Below the pieces are notes generated by a model. That model did no database searches and was not told where the DNA came from. It worked only from the letters and a program-made list of their open reading frames with translations. Below, piece after piece: positions 51,679 through 62,334 of a stretch of DNA of 64,000 nucleotides. How positions within the stretch are numbered: position 1 is the stretch's first letter; each line of letters starts with the position of its first letter. The DNA is from Hyphococcus sp. (GTDB lineage Bacteria; Pseudomonadota; Alphaproteobacteria; Caulobacterales; Parvularculaceae), in assembly GCA_028289605.1 (NCBI GenBank), contig JANQON010000005.1, positions 124,001-188,000 of the forward strand, read 5' to 3'. The position numbers and the translations under genes are program-made.

Positions 51679-51829
51679 CGTGCTACTCCTCACAAGGTGC
51701 AAATTTAGGCGGGCTTGCCCCTCGACGCCAGCCAAAACTGCACAATTCAACGCTACCGGGTAATTGTTGATCGCGTTCGCGCAACGGCGCCTTGCGCCCG
51801 GGCGACAATCTGGGGCAAATCGGCGGATC

Positions 51830-52909
51830 ATGAGCGAGGGTCATACGAGCGGCGTTTATTCGGCGGAAATGATCGCGTCGGCGATGGCGTCAGGCGAGGT
51901 CGACGGCGGCGCGCCGACGCGCCTGCAGCCGGCGAGCCTTGATCTCGCGCTGGGACGCCGGGCCTGGCGGGTGCGCGCCTCATTTCTGCCCGGCCGCAGA
52001 CGGCGGGTTTCCGAGCGGTTGGACGACGGCCTCGCGATGCAGGCCATAGACCTGACCGAAGCGGCTGTGTTTGAGCGCGGCTGCGTTTACCTTGTGGAAT
52101 TGCAGGAACGTCTCAAATTGCCGGCGGGCGTGTGCGGTGCGGCGAATCCAAAAAGCTCTACCGGCCGGATCGATGTCTTCGTCCGGCTGGTGACCGACTA
52201 CGGCGCGGCGTTCGATGAGGCGCCGGCGGCTTACGACGGGCCGCTCTTTGCAGAAATCAGCCCAAGGAGCTTTTCCATCGTCGCCCGTGAAGGTTCCAGT
52301 CTCAATCAATTGCGGTTGAAAGCCGGCGACGTGCGCCTTGACGATGCGGCGCTCAAAGCAATGCACAACACTGATCCGCTGGTGGACGGCGCGGCCGATA
52401 TCGACGGCGGTCTTGGTCTTTCCGTTTCGCTTGGCGATGACGACATCGTCGGCTGGCGCGCGCGGCGCCACTCGGCGCTGATTGACGTCGACCGAAAAGA
52501 CGCGCTTGATCCGCGAGACTATTTTGAGGCGATCGGCCCCCAGAAGTCCGGTTTCATTATTCTGGATCCGGACGAATTCTACATTCTGGTTTCAAAAGAG
52601 CGCTTGGTCATCCCTCCCGATTACGCGGCTGAAATGACGCCGATCAGCCCGGGGCTCGGAGAGTTTCGTGTCCACTATGCCGGCTTCTTCGACCCGGGTT
52701 TCGGCTGGTCCGCCAACGGCCATAACGGCAGCCGCGCGGTTCTGGAGGTCCGAAGCCGCGAGACCCCGTTCGTCCTGGAGGACGGACAGCTTGTGGCGCG
52801 GCTCGTCTATGAGCGCATGGCCGCGCGCCCGAACACTCTCTACGGAGAGGCGATCGGGTCGAACTATCAGGGCCAGGGTCTGAAGCTGTCTAAGCATTTT
52901 CAGACCTGA
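51830..52909 (+). CDS. dcd: 2'-deoxycytidine 5'-triphosphate deaminase
   Basis: A 359-residue duplicated dCTP deaminase/dUTPase fold. ATG at 51830 (MSEGHTSGVYSAEMI) follows GGCGGATC; the longer frame begins over the divergent apaG start. Two dUTPase-like halves (about 1-180 and 190-355) with conserved QPASLDLALGRRAWR, NPKSSTGRIDVFVR and the C-terminal NYQGQGLKLSKHF. It provides dUTP for thymidylate synthesis. This long form is the alphaproteobacterial type. Confidence 0.92.
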   Translation: MSEGHTSGVYSAEMIASAMASGEVDGGAPTRLQPASLDLALGRRAWRVRASFLPGRRRRVSERLDDGLAMQAIDLTEAAVFERGCVYLVELQERLKLPAGVCGAANPKSSTGRIDVFVRLVTDYGAAFDEAPAAYDGPLFAEISPRSFSIVAREGSSLNQLRLKAGDVRLDDAALKAMHNTDPLVDGAADIDGGLGLSVSLGDDDIVGWRARRHSALIDVDRKDALDPRDYFEAIGPQKSGFIILDPDEFYILVSKERLVIPPDYAAEMTPISPGLGEFRVHYAGFFDPGFGWSANGHNGSRAVLEVRSRETPFVLEDGQLVARLVYERMAARPNTLYGEAIGSNYQGQGLKLSKHFQT

Positions 52910-52939
52910 GCGGTCGCGTGTGTGTTGATGGCGCGCGCC

Positions 52940-53566
52940 CTATGCGGGTGCGCGCGCAACGATGAACCGGCAGGGAGGCTTGGCCGGATAGTCTGCGGTT
53001 TCAAGGATCTCAAACCCTTCGGCGCGCACCATATCTTCAAGCTCGCCGGGCTTTAGAAAGCGAACCCGCGGCGCACGGCCGACCAAGCGCATGAAGAAAA
53101 TCGGTATGCGCATCATGTTGTGGCCTTCTCCAAGGCATACGGTTTTCGAGATGAAGAGCCCGCCAGGCTTGACCAGCGCGCGCATGCGCGCGATCGCGCT
53201 GGGCGCGTCCTCAACGAGATGCAACAGGTGAAACGCCATGACGACGTCGAACGGCGCATCCGTAAAAGCGTCTTCCGACGCTTCTGCTCGGACGAAGGCG
53301 ACATTGTCGACATTCTGCTCTTTCGCTTTGGCGCGCGCGATCTCGACCATATTCTGCGATATGTCGCTGGCGGTGATGTGGGCGGCGTCGCTCGCAAGGC
53401 GCAACGCGGTCGTGCCCGTGCCGCAGCCAAATTCAAGGACGCGGTCATCTTTGTTCAGATGCGCTTTGATTCGTTCAATGGTCTTGTCGTAAGCGGCCTT
53501 GTCCCTGACAGGTCGTTCGGAATATTTTTGCGCAACATTTTCCCAGAATTTTCGATCGGCGCTCAT
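52940..53566 (-). CDS. Class I SAM-dependent methyltransferase
   Basis: A 208-residue methyltransferase. Motif I VLEFGCGTGTTALRLA (about residues 42-57) with the acidic end of strand 2 in ITASDISQNMVEIA. An N-terminal helix (FWENVAQKYSERPVRDKAAY) contacts SAM. Substrate is not known. It is 105 bases upstream of no co-directional partner except the exosortase gene behind it; it converges on dcd. Confidence 0.87.
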   Translation of the reverse strand: MSADRKFWENVAQKYSERPVRDKAAYDKTIERIKAHLNKDDRVLEFGCGTGTTALRLASDAAHITASDISQNMVEIARAKAKEQNVDNVAFVRAEASEDAFTDAPFDVVMAFHLLHLVEDAPSAIARMRALVKPGGLFISKTVCLGEGHNMMRIPIFFMRLVGRAPRVRFLKPGELEDMVRAEGFEILETADYPAKPPCRFIVARAPA

Positions 53567-53671
53567 ATAGGTCCCTCATCCGCTGGCGGAGAGCGGATAA
53601 GGGGTGTTTATCGGCGGAATTCAAGAGCCGTGCGGCGGACCGGTATGGAAAGGGCGCGAGCCGAAGTTTGC

Positions 53672-55246
53672 TTATTCCGGCACGTAGTCCGGCAGGAACG
53701 TCTTGATTTCGGCCATTTGCTTTTTGAGGCGCGCATCGGCGTCGGCCATTGTCTCGTCGGCGCCGACCGGCGTCATCAGGCGGACCATGGCGCCGTCGGA
53801 ACGCTTTTTCACAACCGCATCGAACATCAAGAGGAATTTCATCCTGAATTCATTGGCGACCATGCGCCCGCGCTGATCATACCAGTAGTAGACGAGCTGG
53901 CGGTGGTTACGATTCTGGATGATGAGCCGGTTATACGTCCTCGACGCATTGTCGTCTGTCGCCAGAATGTCGTGCTTGGTGATCTGCCAGCCGCCGCCCG
54001 GAATGCACTGGCGCGGACTGTGCCAGGACCGTCCGTCCCGCTGGGCCTCCAGATAAGCGACATAGAGATTGTAAAACTGATTATCCGGCGACACCAAATC
54101 CACGACGATCGTATCGTCCGCGCCCAAGACCTCCGCAACTGTTGGGTCCATGGGGCGCACTTGCGTTCGCCAACTGTCGTCGAACTCGGCCGGCACCGCC
54201 GCGAATGTCTTTCGTTCGGGAATGATGAGATTATCCGTAGAGAGAAGACCCGCCAGTCCGATAAAAGCGACGGCGAGGCCCGCGAAGAGGCCGCCGGTCG
54301 CTGCAATCCCGGTCGCGCCTTTCGACGGCTTGACCGGCTCCAGTTCCGGCGCCCCGATGGCGTCGAGCGCGTTGCCCTTGGCGGCGCCGAAGCGGGTAAT
54401 GAGCCAGACCACGGCGAAGAGGGCGGCTAGGCACAACAAGAACACGACCCAGCCTTCGAAGAAGTGCAGGGCGCCCTCGGCGTGCTGCGCCCCATAGGCC
54501 TGGACGAGCGCGCCGGTGACGGCGATCCGGAAAGAGTTCATCAGGATCGTGATCGGAATGGTCGCCGCAACAATAAGCGCTTTGCCCCACAATGGGCCGC
54601 GGAAAAGATACGCCGCCATCACGCCGATGGACATGAACGGGAAAAGATAGCGCAGGCCGCTGCAGGCTTCGGCGACGGCGAGTTTGTAGTCGCCGAGATC
54701 GATAACGTTGCCGGAGAGATAAACCGGGATGTTCATCGCCTCGATCATGGCGACGCCGATCACTGACGACATCTGCTGGAATTTCCATGACAGCACGGTG
54801 ATCACCCAATAGGGCGGCGGCACCGCGAAAAACAAAAACGCGATCGGCGCCGCGGTCGCCTGCAACAGGGAGAGGCCGCCGAAGGCCGCCGTCAGCCCGG
54901 CGATCGAAATCACGATGGCGATGTGCTGCAAGACATAGATGTGGGTTAATTGACCGAGAACGGCGAGCAAGCCGGCGACGCCGAGCAAACCGACGCCGAC
55001 AATCGACGGCGCGCCGATGCTGCGGCGAATGGCGTCGCGGTTGGTCCATACAAGCCAGGCGGAAATCACCGGAATGAAATAGCTGTGCGACAGCTCCTGC
55101 TGGCCGCCCCATCGCGACCACAAATTGCCGAGAGCGTCCCAAAACAGGAAAATGAGCGCCGCGACCGCTGCTGCGAACAGGCCGACGGCGACGCGGTTCG
55201 GGAAGGCCCCGCCGATACTCGAACTCATACGGTCAATCGCCGTCAT
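53672..55246 (-). CDS. xrtD: Exosortase (XrtD-type, VPLPA-CTERM specific) fused to EpsI
   Basis: A 524-residue fusion. The N-terminal exosortase part (about 1-300) has about eight helices and the catalytic Cys195 in EACSGLRY, Arg240 in NSFRIAVTG and His261 in HFFEGW. The C-terminal periplasmic part (about 320-520) is EpsI-like with SPRQCIPGGGW. This architecture fits the exosortase D class that processes VPLPA-CTERM proteins, such as the one at 15004-15699. The short gap to the methyltransferase suggests separate units. Confidence 0.93.
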   Translation of the reverse strand: MTAIDRMSSSIGGAFPNRVAVGLFAAAVAALIFLFWDALGNLWSRWGGQQELSHSYFIPVISAWLVWTNRDAIRRSIGAPSIVGVGLLGVAGLLAVLGQLTHIYVLQHIAIVISIAGLTAAFGGLSLLQATAAPIAFLFFAVPPPYWVITVLSWKFQQMSSVIGVAMIEAMNIPVYLSGNVIDLGDYKLAVAEACSGLRYLFPFMSIGVMAAYLFRGPLWGKALIVAATIPITILMNSFRIAVTGALVQAYGAQHAEGALHFFEGWVVFLLCLAALFAVVWLITRFGAAKGNALDAIGAPELEPVKPSKGATGIAATGGLFAGLAVAFIGLAGLLSTDNLIIPERKTFAAVPAEFDDSWRTQVRPMDPTVAEVLGADDTIVVDLVSPDNQFYNLYVAYLEAQRDGRSWHSPRQCIPGGGWQITKHDILATDDNASRTYNRLIIQNRNHRQLVYYWYDQRGRMVANEFRMKFLLMFDAVVKKRSDGAMVRLMTPVGADETMADADARLKKQMAEIKTFLPDYVPE

Positions 55247-55531
55247 GGCCGCTCCAACGCTTTCACCGCTTCATTACAGGCGGGTAGGAATAACGAACAG
55301 TGCCAAGCCGTGCAAATACTGTGCAGGCGCGCTGATGCGCTCGGTTAACGATCACACCTAAATGTGAAGGCTGCGTCGGTCCCTCAGCGCAGCTTATGGT
55401 TGGAACGCCGGGCGAACCGCCCGGCGGGGCCCCGCCCCTTCGGATCCGTCGACGCCGCGTTTACGGCCCTGGATATGTCGGTTCGATGACAGGGGAGAGA
55501 ACGGTCAAAAACCGGTCCTCTGACCAAACGA

Positions 55532-55559
55532 AAAGGGCGGCTCAATAGAGCCGCCCTTT
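55532..55559 (-). terminator. Terminator of the groES-groEL operon
   Basis: A 12-bp perfect stem (55532-55543 with 55548-55559; GGGCGGCTC/GAGCCGCCC core) with loop AATA. On the minus strand it is followed by TCGTTT after the stem's own T-run. It lies about 120 bases past the groEL stop. Confidence 0.8.
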
Positions 55560-55590
55560 CGCTACGCAACTTAATCTCGGGCTGACGGCC

Positions 55591-57337
<1,747 letters not shown>

Positions 57338-57356
57338 TTAAATTCCGTGATGGGGG

Positions 57357-57644
57357 TTAGTCGACGATCCCGAGGATGTCTGACTCCTTCATGATGAGGA
57401 GTTCCTCGCCGTCGATTTTGACTTCCGAGCCCGACCATTTGCCGAACAGGATTCTATCGCCCGCTTTGACGTCGAGCGGGATGAGGTCGTTGTCGTCCCC
57501 GCGCGCGCCCGAGCCGACGGCGACAACTTCGCCTTGCTGGGGTTTTTCTTTCGCGGTGTCGGGGATGATGATGCCGCCTGCGGTCTTTTCGTCTTCTTCA
57601 ATACGACGGACCAGCACGCGGTCGTGGAGCGGCCGAAATGCCAT
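57357..57644 (-). CDS. groES: Co-chaperonin GroES
   Basis: Lid of the GroEL chamber, 95 residues. Starts [14 protein letters not shown]; the mobile loop ([20 protein letters not shown], about 18-37) contacts GroEL. The operon order groES-groEL is standard. A CIRCE element lies 77 bases upstream. Confidence 0.98.
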   Translation of the reverse strand: MAFRPLHDRVLVRRIEEDEKTAGGIIIPDTAKEKPQQGEVVAVGSGARGDDNDLIPLDVKAGDRILFGKWSGSEVKIDGEELLIMKESDILGIVD

Positions 57645-57720
57645 GGGTGCGTGTCTCCCTTGGTTGAAATCCTAATAAAAACAACCGGTTGAATGATAGA
57701 GCGAGCGTTTTCGCGCGATC

Positions 57721-57749
57721 GCTAGCACTCGCTAAATCCGAGTGCCAGC
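57721..57749. promoter_or_regulatory. CIRCE operator (HrcA binding site)
   Basis: TAGCACTC, nine bases, GAGTGCCA: the CIRCE inverted repeat with one mismatch to the TTAGCACTC-N9-GAGTGCTAA consensus per arm edge. The heat-shock repressor HrcA should bind here. Confidence 0.93.
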
Positions 57750-57753
57750 GGCG

Positions 57754-57782
57754 ATTTAGGGCGGCGACGGCTGACCGTCAAG
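57754..57782 (-). promoter_or_regulatory. Sigma32-like promoter of groESL
   Basis: On the minus strand CTTGAC (57782-57777), 15 bases, CCCTAAAT (57761-57754). This resembles the alphaproteobacterial heat-shock sigma pattern and places the CIRCE just downstream of the start region, the normal arrangement. Confidence 0.55.
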
Positions 57783-57955
57783 GGCTTGAGGCCCTGCAGG
57801 GCCGAGGAAAATCACATTATCCGCCGCCGCCGCCTGGCGGGCGATACATTTCAACTTGTTCCATGGTAAATGACCGCTAAATCTAAGGCGGCGGCGCGAC
57901 GGTGAACGGGCTGCGTCGGGGGTGCGCGCCAGCGCGGCAGAGGGGATTTGCAGAC

Positions 57956-59191
57956 ATGGTGTCGGGTATCTTTGCGTCGCTGTCGGACGGCGATGCGGAA
58001 GCGAAAGAGGAAGCGGCCAAAATCGAGGCGCAGGCGGCGGCGCGGGAGGCGGCGCAGTCGAGCGGCCGGCCGAATGTCTTCGAGGATTGCTATAAAGACC
58101 GCCGGATCCGGTCGCTCTTCCGCATCAACGCCCTGTTCTGCCGATTGCGCGAGGAAAAAGGCGAGCCGCCGATCGATACCAGCTATGAGAATCTCTCAAA
58201 ACGCCGGGAAGACTACAAAGAGATCGAGCGCTTCGGCGTCGAAAACAGAATGGCGCTGCGCGGCGTCACCAAACGCGACATTCGCCGGGCGACGGCGTTC
58301 CGAGCGACCTACGCGAACATGCAGGCGGATCGGATTTACAAGGCGCTTCCCTACGGCAAGATCTACCTGCAGATGGTGATGGCGTTTTATTCCGTTTCCA
58401 GACTGAATTTCGACCGCCTGTTTCGATATCAGATCCTGTCGCTGATCGGCGTGGCCGCGGCTTGCGCGTTGACGGTGTTCTTCTGGACCCCCGACGCCGC
58501 GCCGGCAGGCTATCTGACGACAGGATTTGCGGTTGCGAGCGGCGTAATTCTGATCGCGTTCTTTCTGTTCAATGTCTTTATGTACACGCTTTACAAAAGC
58601 GCCGTTGAGGTCAATCGAACAACGATTGCAGACAAGGTCGGCGAACGGATTTTTCACCTCATCACCGCCGAACAGGCCTGTCTCAGCCGGATCACCACAG
58701 AAGAAAACAGCGCCGAGAACGATGCTGACTGGAAAGAGCGCGCCGAGCTGTGGGCGTTGGCGGCGGTGGCGTTTCGGTGGCGCGTTTACATGATCAAACA
58801 GTTTCTCGACATCGCGACGCACAAGATTTTGCGCCGCTATGTGTGGCTGAACAATTTCACCATTCCCGTTATTATCGCGCCGATTTTCGTCGTGCTGATC
58901 GGCGCCATGGCGTACGCCGCAGTCGGCGACGCAGGCTGGTTCGGCGAGAACGCCGTGTTGATGAATGTGATGGGATCGGCGCCGGCTGGATTTTTCGCCG
59001 CCGGCACCCTCGCGACGGCCTCGCTGCTTGCGTATTTCCTGTGGAGCGCCAATCCGGCCGAAACGCTGAATTTGATCGCGGCCCGCATTGGCTATGTCGA
59101 CGCCGGCGCGGATATCGAAACGCCGATCGACATTATCAGGCATTTGGTCGGCAGGGTTTCCACAGCCAAAAATGAAGGCCGGCGCTACTAG
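57956..59191 (+). CDS. Multi-pass membrane protein of unknown function
   Basis: A 411-residue protein from the ATG at 57956 (MVSGIFASLSDGDAEAKEEA); a GTG at 57902 is possible. An N-terminal charged, helical, cytoplasmic part (about 1-155) is followed by a first pair of membrane helices (about 160-215), a soluble middle (about 215-300) and a second set of two or three helices (about 305-365). No family recognised. It shares the divergent groES promoter region. Confidence 0.72.
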   Translation: MVSGIFASLSDGDAEAKEEAAKIEAQAAAREAAQSSGRPNVFEDCYKDRRIRSLFRINALFCRLREEKGEPPIDTSYENLSKRREDYKEIERFGVENRMALRGVTKRDIRRATAFRATYANMQADRIYKALPYGKIYLQMVMAFYSVSRLNFDRLFRYQILSLIGVAAACALTVFFWTPDAAPAGYLTTGFAVASGVILIAFFLFNVFMYTLYKSAVEVNRTTIADKVGERIFHLITAEQACLSRITTEENSAENDADWKERAELWALAAVAFRWRVYMIKQFLDIATHKILRRYVWLNNFTIPVIIAPIFVVLIGAMAYAAVGDAGWFGENAVLMNVMGSAPAGFFAAGTLATASLLAYFLWSANPAETLNLIAARIGYVDAGADIETPIDIIRHLVGRVSTAKNEGRRY

Positions 59192-59451
59192 GGCGCGGAC
59201 CGCCCGGCGCAGCGACCGGCCCGTCTCCGCCGCTAGCGTGCTGATGCGCAAAGGAAAATAACGCAGGCGTTATCGCCAGCCTTGGGCCGGCCGCATTCCG
59301 CCGGGATTTTCGCCGCAATTACGAGGTTTTAATTGCAAACGGAAAGGCGCTTGCGCGATATCGGCGGGCGCGTTTACCAGTTGGCCATGTCGGCTCGCTA
59401 GAGGTCCGGCGCGCCAGAAAAGATATTTCGCTGCCTAAAGGAGCAAGCACT

Positions 59452-60117
59452 ATGCGGAAGGCACTCATCATCGGGGCAATGGCGGCAATGGTCGCCGGCT
59501 GCACCACCAATCCCTACACCGGCGAGCAACGCGCGAGCCGCGCCGTGACGTCAGGCGCCGCAGGCGCCGCGGCGGGCGCGGCGGCGGGCGCCATCGGCGG
59601 CGCGATCGCCGGCAACGCCGGCAAGGGCGCCTGGATCGGCGCTGCGGCGGGCGCGGCCATCGGCGGCGGCATCGGCGTCTATCAGGACCAGCAGCAGGCG
59701 AAACTGCGCGAACGGCTGCTCGACGCCGGCGTTCAGGTCCAGCGCGACGGCGACAACATTTATCTCATCATGCCGTCGGATATTACCTTCGCCGTCAATC
59801 AGTCGGACATCAAACCGGGCTTCTATCAGACGCTCAACGCGGTCGCGGAAGTGCTCGACGAGTTCGACAAAACGACGATTACCGTTGCGGGACACGCAGA
59901 TTCGACGGGTCCGGAGCAATACAACATGCAGCTGTCGCAACGACGGGCGCTTTCGGTGTCGAATTACCTCGCAGCGCAAGGCGTGGCGGCGGGCCGCCTG
60001 CAGGCGATCGGTTTCGGCGAAAGCCGTCCGATTGCGGACAATGGCACTGAAAGCGGGCGTTCTGCGAACCGCCGCGTTGAAATCACGATCGACCCGATCG
60101 AGAGCCAATTCCGATAA
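59452..60117 (+). CDS. OmpA family lipoprotein (YiaD-like)
   Basis: A 221-residue outer membrane lipoprotein. Lipobox AGC (Cys17), then a Gly/Ala-rich glycine-zipper segment (about 35-80) and the OmpA C-terminal peptidoglycan-binding domain (about 100-215) with TITVAGHADSTGPEQYN and LSQRRALSVSNYL. It ties the outer membrane to peptidoglycan. AAAGGAG lies 8 bases before the ATG. A strong terminator follows. Confidence 0.92.
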   Translation: MRKALIIGAMAAMVAGCTTNPYTGEQRASRAVTSGAAGAAAGAAAGAIGGAIAGNAGKGAWIGAAAGAAIGGGIGVYQDQQQAKLRERLLDAGVQVQRDGDNIYLIMPSDITFAVNQSDIKPGFYQTLNAVAEVLDEFDKTTITVAGHADSTGPEQYNMQLSQRRALSVSNYLAAQGVAAGRLQAIGFGESRPIADNGTESGRSANRRVEITIDPIESQFR

Positions 60118-60146
60118 TATTACCGATCCTTCAGGATAGGTTGAAC

Positions 60147-60174
60147 AACCCGCCCGGTTTCGGGCGGGTTTTTT
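60147..60174 (+). terminator. Terminator of the OmpA lipoprotein gene
   Basis: AACCCGCCCG-GTTT-CGGGCGGGTT, a perfect 10-bp stem with a 4-base loop, followed by TTTT. Confidence 0.95.
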
Positions 60175-60307
60175 AATGGGATTTAACTGAGCAACGCCCC
60201 GGCGGCGGCGATCCTTAATCGCTTATAAAGGCTGATTACCTAATCTTGCCGGGAAATGCGCGAGGCGGCGGTCCAGAGAGAGGCGCTGCTGAATACGGGG
60301 CGTTCTG

Positions 60308-61432
60308 ATGAACATTCGAGAGAGAACCTCGAGGTACAGTGCCGCGGTGCTGTTTCTGGCCGGCGTTACCGGCTTTTTCATGGTCACAGCGGCGATCAAC
60401 CAGCAATTCAAGCCTGATTTGGAAATCTGGCTGGGCGCCGCGCTGGTCGCGTCTCTCTTGTTGCACGCCCGCGCCGGTTTTGCCCTGAGCCAGGCGCAAC
60501 GTGAGATTGATATGCTGGAGCGCGAGGCCAACAAGCTGAAGCAGGAAAAAGACTCCGGCAAAAAACCGATTGCGCCGATGCCCAAGGTCGAACTGGTGAC
60601 CGCAAAAGATCTGTCTGCAGACGATGCATCCATGCTGGAGCGGGTCAAATCGGCGATCGAGAACGAGCGCGTTGATCTTTATCTGCAGCCGATCGTGTCC
60701 CTGCCGCAGCGCAAGGTGCGGTATTTCGAATCCTTTTCCCGTCTGCGCAATGAAGACGGCTCCATCCTGCGGCCCGTTGCCTATCTGGAAGCCGCCGAGC
60801 GCGCCAATCGCATCGGCGCCATCGATAATCTGATCCTGCTGCGCGCCGTTCAGGCGCTGCGCAATCTTGGGCCCGAAGCGCAACACCACCGGATCTTCTG
60901 CAACATTTCTCCGGCGACCCTTTTTGATGACGATTTCTTCACGCGCTTTACCGATTACCTTGACGCGAACGAAGATCTCGCGCCGCGTTTGGTGTTTGAG
61001 TTTACCTATCCGGCCGTTGAGATGATGTGCGGCGCCGTTGAAAAGAATCTCGACGCAATCGCGCGGCGCGGCTACGCGTTTTCGGTCGACCATGTGCGCC
61101 GGTTTGATCTCAACTGGAAAAAACTGCGCGAGCGGAATTTCCGCTACGTGAAATGCTCAAGCGCCATGTTGTTGAGCGAAAATAATGGCGGCGAGCAGGC
61201 GCGCATGCGCGTTCGCGGATTCCGCAAACGTCTTCGCGAGCACAATATCGACCTGATTGTCGAAAAGGTGGAATTTGAATCCCACGTGCCGGAGATCCTG
61301 ACCCTCGGCATCGACTACGGACAGGGCGAACTGTTCGGCCCGCCGCGTCCGGCTGAATTCTACATTCATTCGGAGAATGAAGCAGAGGCCGAAGACGTCT
61401 CAAGCGTCGTTCCCTTCGCCAAGGCCTCTTAA
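60308..61432 (+). CDS. tipF: TipF-like protein with degenerate EAL domain
   Basis: A 374-residue protein. Two membrane helices (about 12-30 and 38-55), a short coiled coil (about 58-80) and an EAL domain (about 110-355). This is the layout of TipF, the c-di-GMP receptor for flagellum placement in Caulobacter. The EAL site is degenerate: ESF at Glu141 keeps the Glu, but the DDFG-type pair reads VDHV and the KxD reads KCS. The QGE is kept (YGQGEL). Probably a binding protein rather than an active phosphodiesterase. Consistent with MotA/MotB in this window. Confidence 0.82.
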   Translation: MNIRERTSRYSAAVLFLAGVTGFFMVTAAINQQFKPDLEIWLGAALVASLLLHARAGFALSQAQREIDMLEREANKLKQEKDSGKKPIAPMPKVELVTAKDLSADDASMLERVKSAIENERVDLYLQPIVSLPQRKVRYFESFSRLRNEDGSILRPVAYLEAAERANRIGAIDNLILLRAVQALRNLGPEAQHHRIFCNISPATLFDDDFFTRFTDYLDANEDLAPRLVFEFTYPAVEMMCGAVEKNLDAIARRGYAFSVDHVRRFDLNWKKLRERNFRYVKCSSAMLLSENNGGEQARMRVRGFRKRLREHNIDLIVEKVEFESHVPEILTLGIDYGQGELFGPPRPAEFYIHSENEAEAEDVSSVVPFAKAS

Positions 61433-61485
61433 CAACCGCGCATCGTTGTTGACCGGACGCGCCCAGCCGGCTTACCCCTTGCCGC

Positions 61486-62334
61486 ATGAACGCGCCCAAC
61501 CTCATCCAGGGACTGTCGGAAATCGCCCCGCGCTATGATGCGATGGCGTGCGACGCCTGGGGCGTCATCCACAATGGCAAGACCCTGTTGCCCGGCGTCG
61601 CGGACGCCATGCAGCGCTTTCGCGCCGAGCGCGGTCCAATCGTTATTCTCACCAATGCGCCGAAGCCGTCGTCGGTTATTCCGGGGCAGCTGGACCGGCT
61701 GGGCCTGCCGCGGGACGCCTGGGACGCGATCGTGACCTCCGGCGACGTAACCCGCGCAGAAATCGAGGCGCGGGCGGGCGCGCCCGCCTATCGTATCGGG
61801 CCGTCCTTCGACGATCCCCTGTTCGAGGGCGTCGACGTCGCATTCGTTCCCGACATCGCCGACGCGTCCTTCATTGTCTGCACAGGGCTGAACGACGGGT
61901 TTACCGAAGAACCGGAATCCTACCGCAAGCTGTTGTCGGGCGCGGCCCGCCGCGGGCTGACCATGGTGTGCGCCAATCCCGACATCCAGGTGAACTGGGG
62001 CGGCCGGCTGATGTGGTGCGCCGGCGCGCTGGCGGAAGTCTTCGCGGAGTATGGCGGCGAGGTTGTTTTCGCCGGCAAGCCGTTTGCGCCCGCCTATCGT
62101 CTTGTTGCGGAGAAAATCGAACATGTCCGCGGCGACAAGGAGGCGCGAATTCTCGCTGTCGGCGACGGGCTCAAAACAGATATTCTGGGCGCTAACAACG
62201 CCGGGCTCGACGCCGTGCTGGTCGCCGGAGACGGCGGTCTTTTGGAAGGCGCCGGCGGGCTCGAAGACGCGGCTGCGCAATTGCGCGCGCTTGACCTCGC
62301 CGCAACGGCGATCATGACGGGGCTGAGATGGTGA
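61486..62334 (+). CDS. HAD superfamily IIA hydrolase (TIGR01459 type)
   Basis: A 282-residue haloacid dehalogenase-fold phosphatase. Motif 1 is MACDAWGVIHNG, motif 2 ILTNAP and motif 4 VGDGLKTDILGA (about 222-233), with the class IIA cap between. The family is typical of alphaproteobacteria and its substrate is unknown. It overlaps ribF by 7 bases, so the two are coupled and a role in flavin or phosphate-ester metabolism is possible. Confidence 0.9.
   Translation: MNAPNLIQGLSEIAPRYDAMACDAWGVIHNGKTLLPGVADAMQRFRAERGPIVILTNAPKPSSVIPGQLDRLGLPRDAWDAIVTSGDVTRAEIEARAGAPAYRIGPSFDDPLFEGVDVAFVPDIADASFIVCTGLNDGFTEEPESYRKLLSGAARRGLTMVCANPDIQVNWGGRLMWCAGALAEVFAEYGGEVVFAGKPFAPAYRLVAEKIEHVRGDKEARILAVGDGLKTDILGANNAGLDAVLVAGDGGLLEGAGGLEDAAAQLRALDLAATAIMTGLRW

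Larger units (their letters stand above)
57645..57955. other. Divergent regulatory region, groES and membrane protein gene
   Basis: A 311-base gap with a heat-shock-type promoter and CIRCE for groES on the minus strand, then a run of short palindromes (for example GGCCCTGCAGGGCC at 57790-57803) and the upstream region of the membrane protein gene. No other gene is visible. Confidence 0.7.

Noticed and set aside
53120-54430. 436-codon plus-strand frame opposite the methyltransferase and exosortase
   Set aside because: It crosses two real genes and their gap and has no domain; a shadow frame.
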